From contig OU612067.1 of NCBI GenBank assembly GCA_914767715.1, positions 1,366,001 through 1,430,000 of the forward strand: a stretch of DNA of 64,000 bases. The letters run 5' to 3'. Shown here one piece after another: positions 49,355 through 62,385 of the stretch. Positions within the stretch are counted from its first letter, which is position 1. Each line of letters begins with the position of its first letter. This stretch comes from Membranipora membranacea (Eukaryota; Bryozoa; Gymnolaemata; Cheilostomatida; Membraniporidae). The position numbers and the translations under genes were made by a program. Below the pieces are notes generated by a model, which worked only from the letters and a program-made list of their open reading frames with translations, did no database searches and was not told where the DNA came from.

Positions 49355-52300
49355 ATGGCAGACAGTGGCAGTACCCTACAAGGGCTGACATCTAGGGAAG
49401 GGATCTTCAGAGGGGAAGATGGTAATGTTTTTGAATGCATAACATCTACATCCACACTCATCATGCATACATGCACTCATCACTTCACTCATACTTTCTT
49501 CAGTCCCTACCTACCTACTAGTCTAGTGGGCTGGCAGCAGGGAGAATTCTCCCTGCTGGCAGTCACTGTCAGTCCAGTGCATGATTGTTATGAACCATTT
49601 CTGGATAACCGATAGTGATACTAAATATCATCACAAATATTAAAACAACTGACCTAATCCTTCATTTTCAATAATATTAATTAAATTTAATTTAGGAACA
49701 TCCACATGTATTTAAATGAATTGATATTGTGTGAATTGATATATAATAACAAAATATAATTATTATTCTCATTCATATGTGACATCTGTTTGTGGACAGT
49801 CTAATCAATAAATAATAAATAATTTAATCATGGTCACGGTGGTTAGCTATAATTTAACTCAAAGGGAATGGTGCAGCAGTGCATGGTCGGATCAAGGAGA
49901 AAACACCACTCACTAAGGAGTAAGGTCACATAGCGGGTGACTATTGTGGAAATCCCCACAATGTACCAGGCAAGCTAAGGAAAGTTGAAATTTTTGAATG
50001 ATGCATAACAAAACTGTTCTCCCAGATGTGCAATCATGATTCATAGATGTATGTATACCCAAATTGATATCATTAGCCGCAACCATTGCTATCCATCAGA
50101 ACAGTTTTTTCCCTACACCATTCTACTCCCTCTCTAACGGAGGACTGGACCTCATTACATGTTACACACCATACAACATAAATCAGAGAGATGACACCAA
50201 AGGAAAATTGATATTAATGGCCAAAGTGTTTGCAGGTCACTCACCTGTTGTCAGATGCTAGATTATTTCCTCTTCTACTCCTTCCTTACAGCAACTCTCT
50301 TGCAACTATTGTAGTTTATTAACAGTCATTATAGAATCGTCTATACAATAGTATGTTTATTATCAGTGACATGGAAATTGGATTCTGACTAATCAATCAA
50401 TGAATCAAATCCCTTTATTGGACTAATAACATCACAAGATATAAATGAACTGGTATTTGAACAAGCGGGGAAAGCAGAATCTGGCGATTCCAAGTTCAGT
50501 TTGATAGCATTTATAATTATTATCGGTTTGATTGAACCCCTAAGGCTACCAAACCACATTTGCTTATGGCTTTTTACTACTATGCAAACATTGTAAGTCA
50601 TGACCAAATTTGGATATTTTCTGTTTGATAACCAACCATGACGAGAAGAAACAATCAAAGGGTTATAGGTTAGATTTTTTAGATTCCAGGATCCAGTATG
50701 GTATATATAGATTAGATTTGTCTGTCCTCTATTATTGCAAAGACAACCCCGAACAGTTCAGACCCAGATCATCCTGACATCAAGGAGTTTGATATGTCTC
50801 AAACTCCCTGCTGGCATTGAATCTTCAAATCAGAGACTTAATTATAATTATTGTGATATTCGGATCTTACCCAAGGAAATAATTAATAACAGCATGAAAA
50901 AATAAATTCAGATTTTATGAGCAAAATTCATAGCAAAATGGGTAGACCCAGTATTCATATAAGGATATTTTTTTAAGCTCAACAGCGAAAGTCCTGACCA
51001 TCTTTTCTCCATTGCAGGTCATCTTTACATTCCTGGGACTAAACGACCAAATGGTACATATCGTAAACCAATCCGTGTTAAAGAAGGATATATACCACAA
51101 GATGAGCAACCAGCGTAAGTAATGGTCATAAGTGCGAGGTCTGAAACTGATATGTGGAGCATTGTAAGACTCAACAATGAACTTACTCACCATAATCGAT
51201 GAATTCTAAATGGCACTAGACCCTCCTTTTATCGTGAATTATTTTCTGTGCAATTCTTCAAGATGAAATACAAAATTTGCCCACTGTTCTTTGAATTCCC
51301 AATTAGAGTGTCAATGGAAAATTGGTCTGATAACTCTGAAATCCAACTATTTTGAATATATATATATATACTTTTACTGTCAGCAACAATTCATTATTAC
51401 AAATGTTTTTCATGATGTGACATAAATGGCACAAAAAAAAGAAAAATGATGCAAACAAAGATTCAACAAAAAATAAGACTATGCCAATAACATGAAAAAA
51501 TGTTGCATTAGCCTTTTCTTAAACATATTCAAAGTAAGAGTGTTTCTCAATGTAGAGGTTAAAATATTAAAGTTTGTTGCTATTTTGTAGTTTAAGTTGT
51601 CTAATGGAGGTTTAAGTAAATGTGTATCTCTTCTTGGAAATCGATGTGGAGTGGTAACAAAAAAATCAGAGATGTAAGGAGGTTATAATTTATTCAGAGC
51701 CTTAAATCCCGTAATGCAAGTAAAATAATTGCTCAGTATTGGAAGGGGTAAAATTCTGAGTGATGTACATAGGTCATTAGTAGGGGACAAATAAAAAGGT
51801 AAATGATGAACATTTGCCACAATTCTCAAGGCTCTTTTTTGCTGAGTGAAAATTGGGTTTGTGATATTTTATGCACATAAGCTGTAATATATATGGATAC
51901 CATAATTGAGATAACAGTGAATACATTGAAAATAAAATTGTTTAGCAGAATGAGTGGTCAAGTAGGGTCTGCATAGCTTAAAGATTTAGTTTGAGGCTGC
52001 TATTTTGTATCACATCTTATTCTCCATATTATAATCTATAATGTGAGCTAATACCAGCGTTAGAATCCAAATACTGAGGAAGTTATGGCCTCTCAAACTT
52101 CCAGGGTGATTGCCTTCAATCGGCATTGGGAATAAGCGGATGTTAACCCCGTGGGACGTCACAACCATCATACTTATTATGAGTTATTACACTTATAATC
52201 ACACAGATAAGATGATGATCAAAATTCAGACCAAGGTGGGAATCGAACCTGGGTCTTTATACCTGCAGGCAACGACGCTACCATCAGGTCCAGCTCTGTG

Positions 52301-55300
52301 AGCCTGTAGACAATATAGCTCAGGTGTAGCGGCTTTGCCTGCAAGGCCATTTGGACCTGGGTTCGAGACCTCTGAACATTTTGATCATCAACCTATTCTT
52401 TAGTGTATCGTAATAAGTATGATGGTTGTGACGTACCATTGGGATTGCCGGCTAATTCTTACTGCCGATAGACTGCCGTCACCTCGGAAGTTTGAGAGGC
52501 CATAACTTCCTCAATATTTGGATTCTAAAGCTAGAATTTGCTCACATGATAGATTTAAATATGGAGAATAAGATGTGATACAAAAGGGCAGCCTCAAACT
52601 AAGTCTTTAAGTAAGTTTGTATTTTTTGACACCTTATCCAAAACAGTCTCACAATGACCATTCAATGAAAATGAGTCAGATATCTTAAAGCCAAGAAGTT
52701 CAGTTTCATGCCTTTGAAATATTTGGTTATTGTCAATTTTTAAATTCAATGATGAATCCTCCCAAAAAGAACTTAGAAGGTGTGATTTTTTATAATTTAT
52801 TGTCATGTGATTATTTTTACACCACTTGTTGATTGAAACCAAATCTCGATTATACATTTGAACTAGAGTAGAAGGAACAGAATAGCTTGCTACAAAAACA
52901 GAGTTATCAGGATATGCATAAGAGTTTGAGGAGAGAGGTAGATTTAGTAGGTCATTTATATAAATCTGAAATAAAGTTGGTGCCAGTATTGAACCTTGCG
53001 GAACCCCAATATTGATGTCAAGTATTGATGACACTGCACCATTATAATGAACATACTGAGACCTGTCCTGTAGAAATGATGATAACAACAAAAATGCCTT
53101 GTTCTCAAAATTAAAGTACTGTAGTTTATTTTTTAATATTTGGTGATCAACACAATCAAATGCCTTGCAGAAATCAATAAACCGAAAAATAGTCTTCCTT
53201 TGTTTGAGTTTCTCAGAAGAGTAGTCAGAAATAATTTTGTGAACGGCGTCGCTGCATGAATGTGCAGTGCGAAAACCAGACTGCGATGAAGATATTAGAT
53301 GGTTTTCATTTAAAAATATCTGAATATTAATATTCAAATGTTTTTCTAATATCTTAGAAAGAACGGGTAAAACTGATATAGGTCTATAATTTCCTGGGTC
53401 AACTTTTGACCCTGACTTAAAAATAGGGGTTACGCGAGCAATTTTCCAGACTTTTGGAAATACTCCTTCATCTAAGATTCTATTGAAAATATCTGTGAGC
53501 ACTGGACCTACATAGGGAAATGTTTTGTTTAACATCCGAACTGAAATCTGGTCAGGACCAGTGCTTTTGCCTGTGGGTATTGATTTTAGAAGCTTATGCA
53601 ATGAGACTGTTGTCAATTTCGGAAATTGCTTCAAACCTTTGTGGTGGTAATTTGGTAAAGTACTAGAAAAATCAGAATTTAAAGAAAAATCTTTTGATAG
53701 CTTTGCAGCGATAGATGTAAAATGTTCGTTCAAATTACTGATAGAAATATCAGCAGCATTGTCAATGTAAGTTTTAGTGTTGTTTCTGATATTTAGCGCA
53801 TTCCACAATGATTTGGTATTATGGCCTTTGGAATTTTCAACCAGTTTTGTCATATACTTTATCTTTTTATTTTTTATCATGTTAGTGACTAAGTTTCTTT
53901 CAGTTTTATAAAAATCCCAGAACTTTTGAGATTTATACTGGTCTCTTAGTCTCATATGATCACGCACTTCATCATCAATCCACATAAGAAGGACCTCAGA
54001 TTTGACATAGCGAGTCCTCGGTATTATAAGTTTTGATGTTAATTGAAAGTTTCATTGTAATTGACTTTCATCATTACACCACCTGCCCTGATTACTAGCA
54101 TTTATGAATACTTTTTATATGTATATAATCATATCATCAAAGTGGCAGAAGGCCTGTTGATTATTTTCCCACAAAATGGAGCTTGCGGGTTTTCAAGTTG
54201 AATGAATAAACAGCCCACTTAGAAGTGACAGTATTTAGCAGTTTATCCATTTTTTGTTCCAATCTCTTCCCATTCCCATTTTTTCTATTCATTTTATTTT
54301 TGCAAAACATGAAGTTGATTGATTGATTAATTTGTTACTGACGTTGGTCACTTCTTCTGTGACTGTACATCAGTGGGTGTCACCAGGTCGTCTGGCCTTG
54401 TAGGGACAATCATGTCGAGGGGAGATGGGTCAATATATAGTAAACATTAGAAAAATGTGTGAATGGCCTTGAGCGTGTCATTGCTTTTTACATCTACAGA
54501 TAATATACCAACATAACAAAACTGATTTTAATGCTGAGGCAATGCATTACAATTCTAGAAACTGATAAAATACAATTTAACTGCAATATGACCTGGTCAA
54601 TGAGAATCATTCTAATTAAGATATTCCTAGAGGCCCCACCCCCCCTCTCAGAGCAGATATCAACTGCCCTCACAGCCAAATATTTAGACGTAATTCCATC
54701 TATCTTCGTCGCCCATTCAGTGTCCCAACTGATGTCACTTTCATGTTATCTCTAGTTCTTTGCTCCAAAATATGCATGTGGTTATTTCTACGACAAATAT
54801 AATCTTAATCATATCAATAAAGTAATAAGATTGTTTTCTTTGTTTTCTGTGATAATAGTTGGGCCTAGTTTATAAGTGTATCTATAACGAACTGGCCAAT
54901 ATCTATAAACAGGCTGCCGTTATATTAGAAATTATCTCATAGTCATGAATATGTATAATATATATTATAAATAACTATGCTTAAACCAAGGAGCAACAGT
55001 AACTCCTTGCTTAAACTATACTTAGACTCAGGACACCTTGGAGGTTTTGGTGTCATTTTGAAGCTCTTAGTCTAACTAAGAGAACAAAAGCAAGGTCTAA
55101 GTTAGACTCTGGCCTCATTTCAAGGAATGAGCAATTGAGAGAGCAAAATTCTTCTCATATACTCATATTGTCTCCCCTCACAGATCTTAGAGAAGACAAC
55201 TCATCTAGTAAATCCCTTATGAGCAGTAGCCTCATTTCCTAAATTCTCAAATACACACCTCCATCTAAATGTTTATAATTCACATTGATGACTATGGCTA

Positions 55301-57895
55301 TGTACACAAAGGCACGATGTATTATGGGCATACCATCACAAGTGTGATTCATTGAATGGGCACACAGACAGAAAAACATTCTAAAGTCAATGATGGTTTA
55401 ACATCATTCATTGTTACGACGGCACAGTACATAGCAAACAGCAATTGTAAAGGGTGATTTTTCAAAGCGACACATTTGAAGCCTGGCCCTCTGATCTCTG
55501 CCTTCTCCGTGACCGCCAGTGAGGGCAGATTTCCTAAACATAACAAAATAAACAGCTGACCAATGACTTTATAATCTTTGAGCTGACTGATGACTATGAC
55601 CAGAAATTTGTTTGGAGATTCATTTCTATTTCATATATTGAGTGCACTCATGCCACACGATTGCTTGGCAGAATTCTCAACAAATGGCTGCTAACTATAA
55701 CATTTCATCAGACTCTGAAGACAGTGAAGAGGATTATTTTCCAACAGAGGGGGACATTGATTATGAGAATGGCAATATTTTCAATCAGAACAATATTATG
55801 ATTTGTATGTCTTAGCAGGAAGCTTTGTGTAAACTAACGCAGGCTATTTCTGATGATATTTTAGATCATGTGGCCAAGGATATGCCAGGAATCCTCGTCA
55901 AAGCATGCAAATTCTAGATGGTCCCATCACTAATTTTATGTGTGTTCTGGCCAAATATTACCAGGCAAATGAGAATATAAACCGATGTCCGTCCTATCAT
56001 TTTGCAGTGCTCATGACAGTGGCCGATACCAAAGCTCATAACTAATATGTAAACATCAGAACTTTTGGATCATCCCACTATTGTTTCCTTCAACTGGTTT
56101 TGCCTCTAGTTATTCAACTGGCCATCTCCATTCTAGCTAACCAACAATAACACCAGTTTGCAACTGGCTATGTACCTAAGATGTATACAAAGATGATTGT
56201 GCTACTATTGAATAGGGTCCTTTGATGTAGGATTAATTGGAATAGTTACCCAACTGATGTTTTTACAAACATTGATATTATTAGCGAGAGCATCATGTTA
56301 GCTGGCAAAGTCATTCAAGGTTATCGAGTTGGCCCTCAGACTTGAGTCGTGACTGAGCTGGCTCTTGACTGAGAGGGCAACTTCCAATTTAATTTAAAAA
56401 TGTGCTGTATTCAGCAGGTTTTCAGTTTATGGCCAACTCAGAAACTGGTGATACATCCAAAAAAATGCTATTTTTCATCATTTTTTTACCCCTGCAAAGT
56501 CCTGAACCTCCAAGGTGTCCGGAATCCTTTAAAATGTTTAACCCAGTGAGAAAGGCTACACTTCTGTTTAGTAATGTAGTTATGTATTGTTAGGCGAGTC
56601 TGCAGACTACAGCAGGCCTATCAGTATTATATTTCCTGTATAATTCTCATGTCTAGACCCGATAGGCAGGACCATAGACTTAATATATATATTTAATGTG
56701 ACCCGTAGGTTACCTGATTTGGTCAGACAAGACATTATTTGAGAAATGTCACACAATATATAGGCACTGAAATAATTCAACAGAGTCAATAATTAACATT
56801 AGATATTATTTGAGAGGATTGAGTATGTATCAAACCAGGGAGAATGATCAAACACACTGAAAATCAATCTTTATTGATCTAAAGATTATGTTGCATCAAG
56901 AGTTGTGCCTCTTTAGAGGGGGTTCTGTTCATAGAATTAATGATTTTTGTACATCTTATAATCACATTATTTGGTATGCTATAAGTAAGAAACAGAACGC
57001 AGGGTTTTCTTGATCATATCACTCAAAGTAATGTCATGTATGTAATCATAAAATATTAGAAATAATAATGCTCCTGCATTGAATTTTGGAAAGTACAAAA
57101 ATTTACTTCTAAAGATCGCTATTCAGAAAAATGTTTTGAACTGATGATATAATTTATTGTAATAAAATTAATTTTTCAATGGAATTAGCTTTTGGGATTT
57201 TTTATGCAATAAATTTTTGACATACCATCTTTCTTCTTGACACTGAATTTCATTGCAATTTACCATGTTGTTATAATTGAATATGCTATCAATCTAATAG
57301 AAAAACAAGATTTTCAAATAATCTTTTCTTTGGAATAATATAGTTGAGACTTCTGATATAAAATATGCAGATCAATCACCTTTAGCAAGAAGGAGTTTTC
57401 ACTACAAAAATTGTCCAATCTGCAAAACAATCTTACTAACATAAATTATTATTACTTTACAGGTATGAGAATAAAGGCGTCAAATGGATTAAGGATAGAC
57501 CAGACTGTCCAGGTTTGGTAGTGGAGACTCCAGCTGAAACAGAACAGTCAAAGAATGCTGAGAAAAACAGAAAAAAGAAAGAAGCTAAGAAAAGGGCAGC
57601 AGAAAAGAAAACAAACATTGGTACTCAGGCTACAACGCCAGATGCTGGAGGTAGTGACAATAGGAAGATAAGTGAGAGATTAAGTGCTGTCAATTTGAAG
57701 GAAGAAGGTCCACTGAACCCGGCTGAGATTACTAAGAGATTGAAGAATCTCCGTAAGCGTTTAGCTCAGATAGATGCTCTGAAGGCTAAGATCGATAGTG
57801 GTGAGCTCCCAAAGCCAGATCCTGATCAGTTACGTAAAGTACAGCGAAGAAGTGAGGTAGTAGATGAAATTGACGCGCTCGAGTTGAAGTCATAG
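49355..57895 (+). CDS. PYM1: Partner of Y14 and mago (PYM1)
   Basis: Exons 49355-49421, 51018-51114 and 57463-57895 give 597 nt, a 198-aa protein (human PYM1 is about 200 aa). The conserved N-terminal Mago-Y14 binding domain spans exons 1-3: [20 protein letters not shown] then [18 protein letters not shown] Lys/Arg-rich helical middle follows ([20 protein letters not shown]), then a C-terminal coiled-coil-like segment ([20 protein letters not shown]) ending in [13 protein letters not shown]1 docks on Mago-Y14 and, while bound to the 40S subunit, removes exon junction complexes during translation (established for animals). An upstream in-frame ATG at 49328 is an alternative start. Intron 2 is 6.3 kb and full of retroelements. 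AATAAA at 58010-58015 is the likely poly(A) signal. Confidence 0.95.
49535..49558. repeat. 24-bp perfect palindrome
   Basis: CAGCAGGGAG-AATT-CTCCCTGCTG in PYM1 intron 1. Function unknown. Confidence 0.8.
51977..52611. mobile_element. Head-to-head tRNA-SINE palindrome (about 635 bp)
   Basis: Two inverted copies of about 300 bp meet near 52295. The ends read CTTAAAGA(T/C)TTAGTTTGAG. Each half has a tRNA-like pol III promoter facing the centre from its own strand. On the plus strand the A box is TAGCTCAGGTGTAGCGG (about 52316) and the B box GGTTCGAGACC (about 52361). On the minus strand the A box is TGATGGTAGCGTCGTTGCC and the B box GGTTCGATTCC (complement at about 52229). The halves have diverged by several percent or more. 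The palindrome sits inside the LINE reverse transcriptase. Confidence 0.8.
52594..53985 (-). pseudogene. LINE reverse transcriptase fragment, catalytically dead
   Basis: A 463-codon ORF contains the usual RT blocks of Jockey/CR1-like LINEs: [20 protein letters not shown] (fingers), [20 protein letters not shown] (first catalytic Asp motif), [20 protein letters not shown] (palm), then [17 protein letters not shown] where the catalytic Y/F-A-D-D box should be. The box reads YPDN, so the second catalytic Asp is lost. The ORF ends within the inserted SINE (…NTNLLKDLV). The open frame despite the dead active site suggests moderate age. Confidence 0.9.
54061..57462. other. Remainder of PYM1 intron 2
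   Basis: AT-rich sequence. The segment GGACACCTTGGAGGTT at about 55038 recurs inverted near 56500, hinting at the ends of a decayed element. Between them an ORF starts [20 protein letters not shown] at 55684, of a style seen at the start of some transposases, but it stops after about 45 codons. Nothing firmer can be said. Confidence 0.4.
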
Positions 57896-58513
57896 TATTT
57901 TGTTTTCCAATATATGTAGTCTCTTGATTAAAGTGTATTCTGTTGTGATTTTTTAGACATTTTTTATTCGGAGCCGTATTACGTTTTTTTACAGTGAATT
58001 TAGTACTTAAATAAATAGCAGCAGTCAATGCCCAATTGTATTATTCTACCCATGCTATTGTTTGTTTTATGATATCACCAATGAACTAGTTCATTGAATT
58101 CATAGTTGCACAAAAATGAAAATAACTTTAATATTATCTAACTCTAACATAACATTGATTGTCTTTAGGTTAGGTGCTGCCCACTTCAAAATTGAATTTA
58201 TAATTTACTAATTAAAAATCTAAAGCAAAATAATGTGATTGTCGATTCAACAGCACCAGAAAAAAAAACACAACTACATTAAGTTTAACAACTTGAACAA
58301 TTGAGAAAAACAATATTGGTTGCAACTTATACCCAATAACCTTAATTTTTGTATGTGTATTGTTTGGTATCAATTATTATTGTTATGCTATGATAATATT
58401 CACTGCTCTCGGTATGTTCACTATTATGTATCAAGGCAAAGGTATAGTGAGGTGTACATCTGAGCCCCAGATTACGCACTGGATTATCCTCGGTGATGTA
58501 ATGACTGGAGACA

Positions 58514-61500
58514 TTATATGTTACAGTATGGTAGGTTAATGTTCTTAATGAGTATTTCCCGTCTTCTTCGTTTGCGTAGAGTTAATCTCCCAGAAGATCG
58601 GGCCTGAACTGGATTCACTTCAGAGATGTTCGCTCTATTTAGGATTTTCTTTGCTTTATCCTGTGGTCGATGACGGTTACTGTGGGCATGGGTATGGATG
58701 GGACTGATTGAGGGTGTTTGACTCACTCCCCCTTCATCATCCGAATCTTTGGTCAGATCCACTACTATTGGTGATCCATCTTCTGTGTTAACTCTAAGCT
58801 CCAGTTGAGGTATATCTCTTGCTAAATCCTGCGGAGATAAAAGGGTCATAATTTTGATCAACACCATCATAGCATTAACTATGGCCGTTCTATTCCTTTG
58901 ACTTTTAGAGCAAAGTATATTATAGGGAAACACTCTGATGATATGCTGAGCATATGAGGATTATAGATGATCTGGCTACCTGCCAAAACTCGCAAATTAT
59001 ATGATTCAACCTTACAACTGACAGGAATAAAATTGTTTGACATCCCTCGATTTGTTGACAAAAAGACTCATTAATAGTCATCTGCCAGACATGAAAAATA
59101 CCTATTAATGAAATTGAATGGACTAAAAAAAGAAAGATTTGTGGCCCGTAGGTTTGTCTACAATGCAAATTGTCATGTGACATTCAAGGATATCAGTTTT
59201 GGCTTCCCTAAGAACAGAAAACCTGCAGGAAATATAACTGTTGGTAAAATGTCTTCTCTGTAAATCCCACTCTGATTATTCCGATCAGTAGCACACTAAT
59301 GATAATGATAAGTGATCTGTACATTCAGTAGGTTATCAAAATGCAAATTTGATGTGTAAAAAGCTATTGCTAGAAAAGATATCCAGCCATCCTGTCAAAT
59401 GTTGCTAGGCAACACTTCAATATCCTTCCTATACAATTATCTTGTGATCAAGAATGCTGAATCATGTGATAAGAATTCTCCATGATTTGAGACTATCCTA
59501 GATTCTAATCCTGATTATATGACTAACCAAAGCTCCCCTCTCCCTCAATTTGAGATGAGAAGACCAGTTCTGAGTATCACCAAACAAACTGGTTTCTTAC
59601 CAACAACAAAATTTATGAATTGTTTCAAAAATGCAGAAATTTACCATAATGACAATGTACCACATGGTAGGGAGATAAATCTAATACATTTGTTGTGCAC
59701 TCATTTCACAGGTAATCATTCGAGAGGACAACTTTCCCACTCAGCTGCCAGCGCCCGACAGAAACCCAGAAGTTGTGTGTTCTATTTTGGGTGAGCCAGG
59801 TTGATTACTTTACACACAGCTGTCCTGCTTGAATGATCGTGTATGATGCAGGAGTGTCCTTAAGAAGCATTAGAAATATCTACAAACTGTAGTTATGTAT
59901 CTGGTGACTCATCTCTGCATTTTTAAACCAATGCATTATTTTGTGGTATCAAAGTGCTGTATGAGGTAATTAGCTACCAGTTTTGGACCCATCATCAGGG
60001 TCTGTGTAGAATTCCCCTAGGAAGTCATTTATTGATCTGAGTTGTTGCATAGAGTGCCATACCTCCCACATAAATTGTGGCTTAAAAGTTGATGTGATTT
60101 TCCGAGTATCATCTCCAGTTAGTTTGAGTAATTCCTCAGCTGGCTTCTTCCCATGACTGTTTACTGATGCCCTGTCCATGTCCACTGGGTGAGGACAACT
60201 TCTTAGTACGGAGTCAATGGGTACGATCCTTCTGGTTTGTGTGGAAGCTGAGTTGCAGAGATGCCTTGGCTCATCACTGCTATAGCCCAAATCACTGCAT
60301 GCCTTGGCGGTAGAGTTTGAAGAGACACATATAACAGATTTTGATGGCGAGGAGTACACAGAGCCCGAGGGAGACGTCCCAGGTCTCTCTATGATTGAGT
60401 AAGCTAAAACATAATATAATAATCAAATACATCCAAAATCAGTTTGGCATGTGAATTATTTACAATTTGAAGCTCGATTTCATCTTTAAAAGTATCACAG
60501 ATGCTAGGTCACAAGCAAATATGCACTGTAATTCCTATTACAGGCCTTGTCCTTCCAACTGAGCAATAGATAATTCAAACTTTCAATAAGACCAAAAGGA
60601 GACTTACAGCCTAGACTGGACGCTGGTGAAGGAGCCCTGATCAAAAGAGGGTCAACCGTTAATCTTTGTAATTCGATATAGCATGTGCGCATCTGCTTCA
60701 TCAGTTTCCGAGATGCTTTACTAAGACCGGTTCTCCGCCCATTGAGACGCTCTTGGCGATTGCGATAGCCGAATGCTATAACTCTGTCGAGTTCAATATG
60801 GCCAGGTAATCTCACATAGTGAATGTTGTTCATGTTCCATCGGTCATCACCTGTTTAGGTGAGATAAGTAAATATAGACTATATTGGTAATGGGAACAGC
60901 AAAATCTGGCATATTATTTGCATTATCAGTGTCACTTTAGTTTTGTCTGCGTTGTTTTCCACGTATTATACACATTAACAACCTGAATAGAGACTTTGAA
61001 TAAGGCAGAATTATCCCAGACCACAAACTATCTCAAGGGCAAAACCATTAACTTATTAACTTAATTTAAAATCTCCAAGCAGCCATCCCTACATCAGAAG
61101 GAATAATAGTAATCATCAGTATTTTATTTTTGTACTTACAATATGTCGTCTGAGATCTAAGACTACGTCTGTCTGCCTGCGTCTGTATTTTATTGCAGTA
61201 ATGATCGTAGTATCTGATAGTAGAACATTTCTGGCACTGACTTGAGACCAATGACTTGAGCTTCAAACCCATTGGTGAACTCAAGTCAATGTTTAGCAGG
61301 TCATCACTGGGATCTTCCACAGATTCAGAATCGTTTGATGTGATTGACAAATCCAGAGAATTTTGACCTTTCATAGTCCTTGGCTTTGAGGGCGACAATA
61401 AAATAGAGCTACTCCGTACTGGAGCTCTTTCAATTACTAATCTGTTTTGTTTTGAAAAACCAATGACTGGTAGTGACTTATTAGCTAAGGCAAATACCTT

Positions 61501-62010
61501 GGCACCAGTCAAAGGGTTGACTGATTTACTGATGGAGAGAACTGGTATTTTTGGCTTTGCATTAAGCCCCAATCTGTCAAGGAACGCCTCCTTTGTCAGG
61601 GTTTCTGCTTCCGATTTCTGCAGATGTATGTGATTGGGTCGAATGATGATCTTATTACTTAATTTAATCTTAACAGGAAAGATATCATGTTTAGATTTAA
61701 CTCGCTGTAGTTCAATTCGGTTACTATTCCCTTGGAATCTCTCCAGAAGTACTATAGGACGATTTTCTAAGCTGGCTAAAAATTGATTTAAGACAAGTAA
61801 GTTACATGGCCATAGATGTAAAGGTATTGTGTCGCAGTACGCTGTTTTACAAAACCATTCCCACAATAGCTGACATGGCATAGTTGGTTCACATCAAAGC
61901 ATAATCAACGGTTGAAAGAGAGTTTTTGAAAGCTTCCTTGTATTAATGAAAGTTGTTGTCTTTGACACGATGTTTCGCTTACCATTAGTGAGAGTCTGTT
62001 TCACTCTCAT
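58514..62010 (-). CDS. Unrecognised, probably nuclear protein with SUMO-interaction-like motif
   Basis: Exons 62010-61983 (MRVKQTLTN), 61775-61140, 60850-60608 and 60403 onward are in consistent phase. Exon 4 either splices at 60063 (donor GAG/GTATGG, phase 0) to the terminal exon 58828-58514, giving 520 aa, or reads on to a stop at 59970, giving 446 aa. The terminal exon is phase 0 and has no start of its own, so I prefer the first. Features: Ser-rich disordered stretches (SSSILLSPSKPRTMK); a Cys/His cluster CQKCSTIRYYDHYC (two CxxC-like pairs, possible metal site); basic RNRQERLNGRRTGLSKASRK; and in the terminal exon SPIVVDLTKDSDDEGG, a hydrophobic strand next to acidic residues as in SUMO-interacting motifs, then basic RLTLRKRRRREI. 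This points to a chromatin or nuclear-body protein, but I recognise no family. Confidence 0.7.
59712..59790 (+). other. Candidate isolated plus-strand exon
   Basis: TTTCACAG/ precedes and /GTGAGC follows an open 79-nt stretch reading VIIREDNFPTQLPAPDRNPE then VVCSIL. Both splice sites are good and the peptide looks protein-like. No partner exons could be found on this strand, and it lies inside an intron of a minus-strand gene. Confidence 0.25.
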
Positions 62011-62184
62011 GATGTGGCAGTATACGGACTAACGAAATGCTCCGATAATGAAATACTCTAACTGTGATTGGACCGCTGTGATCTATCTATAAAATGCAAA
62101 GGGTGGAGTGAGTGGACCTAATCTTATCCACCACCCCGGGTGGGTTAAACAAATGTGGGTTAAAATGGCAAGTTCTGTGTCTGT

Positions 62185-62385
62185 TCAAAGACTAGTATAT
62201 GAAGGTGCCCTAAGGGCGTGGCCGCCATATTTTGCGCCCAATTGCTCTCAGTTTGGTCAGGCAGGTCGGAGCACACGTCCTGGGGCGTCAATTGAGCCCA
62301 GTACGCTGCAGCGGAATTTGAACCCAAGACCTTCAACACTTGCGCATTAGAGGGTAGATGCTCTGACCAACTGAGTTACCTCCTA
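62185..62385 (-). mobile_element. tRNA-derived SINE
   Basis: On the minus strand GGTAACTCAGTTGGTCAGAG (A box region, near 62380-62360) is followed by GGTTCAAATTCC (B box, 62312-62323) and then an unrelated body towards lower coordinates. The predicted acceptor stem does not close well and unrelated SINE-like sequence follows, so I do not call a functional tRNA. Confidence 0.6.

Larger units (their letters stand above)
51350..54060 (-). mobile_element. Degenerate non-LTR retrotransposon (LINE), 5'-truncated and interrupted
   Basis: On the minus strand, reverse-transcriptase sequence runs from about 54045 down to 52612. It is broken by a SINE palindrome at 52611-51977, then resumes as the RT C-terminal region ([20 protein letters not shown] around 51830) with stop codons, ending near a TATATA-rich 3' end at about 51360. 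The endonuclease domain is absent, so the copy is 5'-truncated. It lies in PYM1 intron 2 in antisense orientation to the gene. Confidence 0.9.

Noticed and set aside
55684-55820. Transposase N-terminus (acidic [13 protein letters not shown] start)
   Set aside because: Stops after about 45 codons, and no DDD/DDE-type catalytic region follows in any frame; at best a relic.
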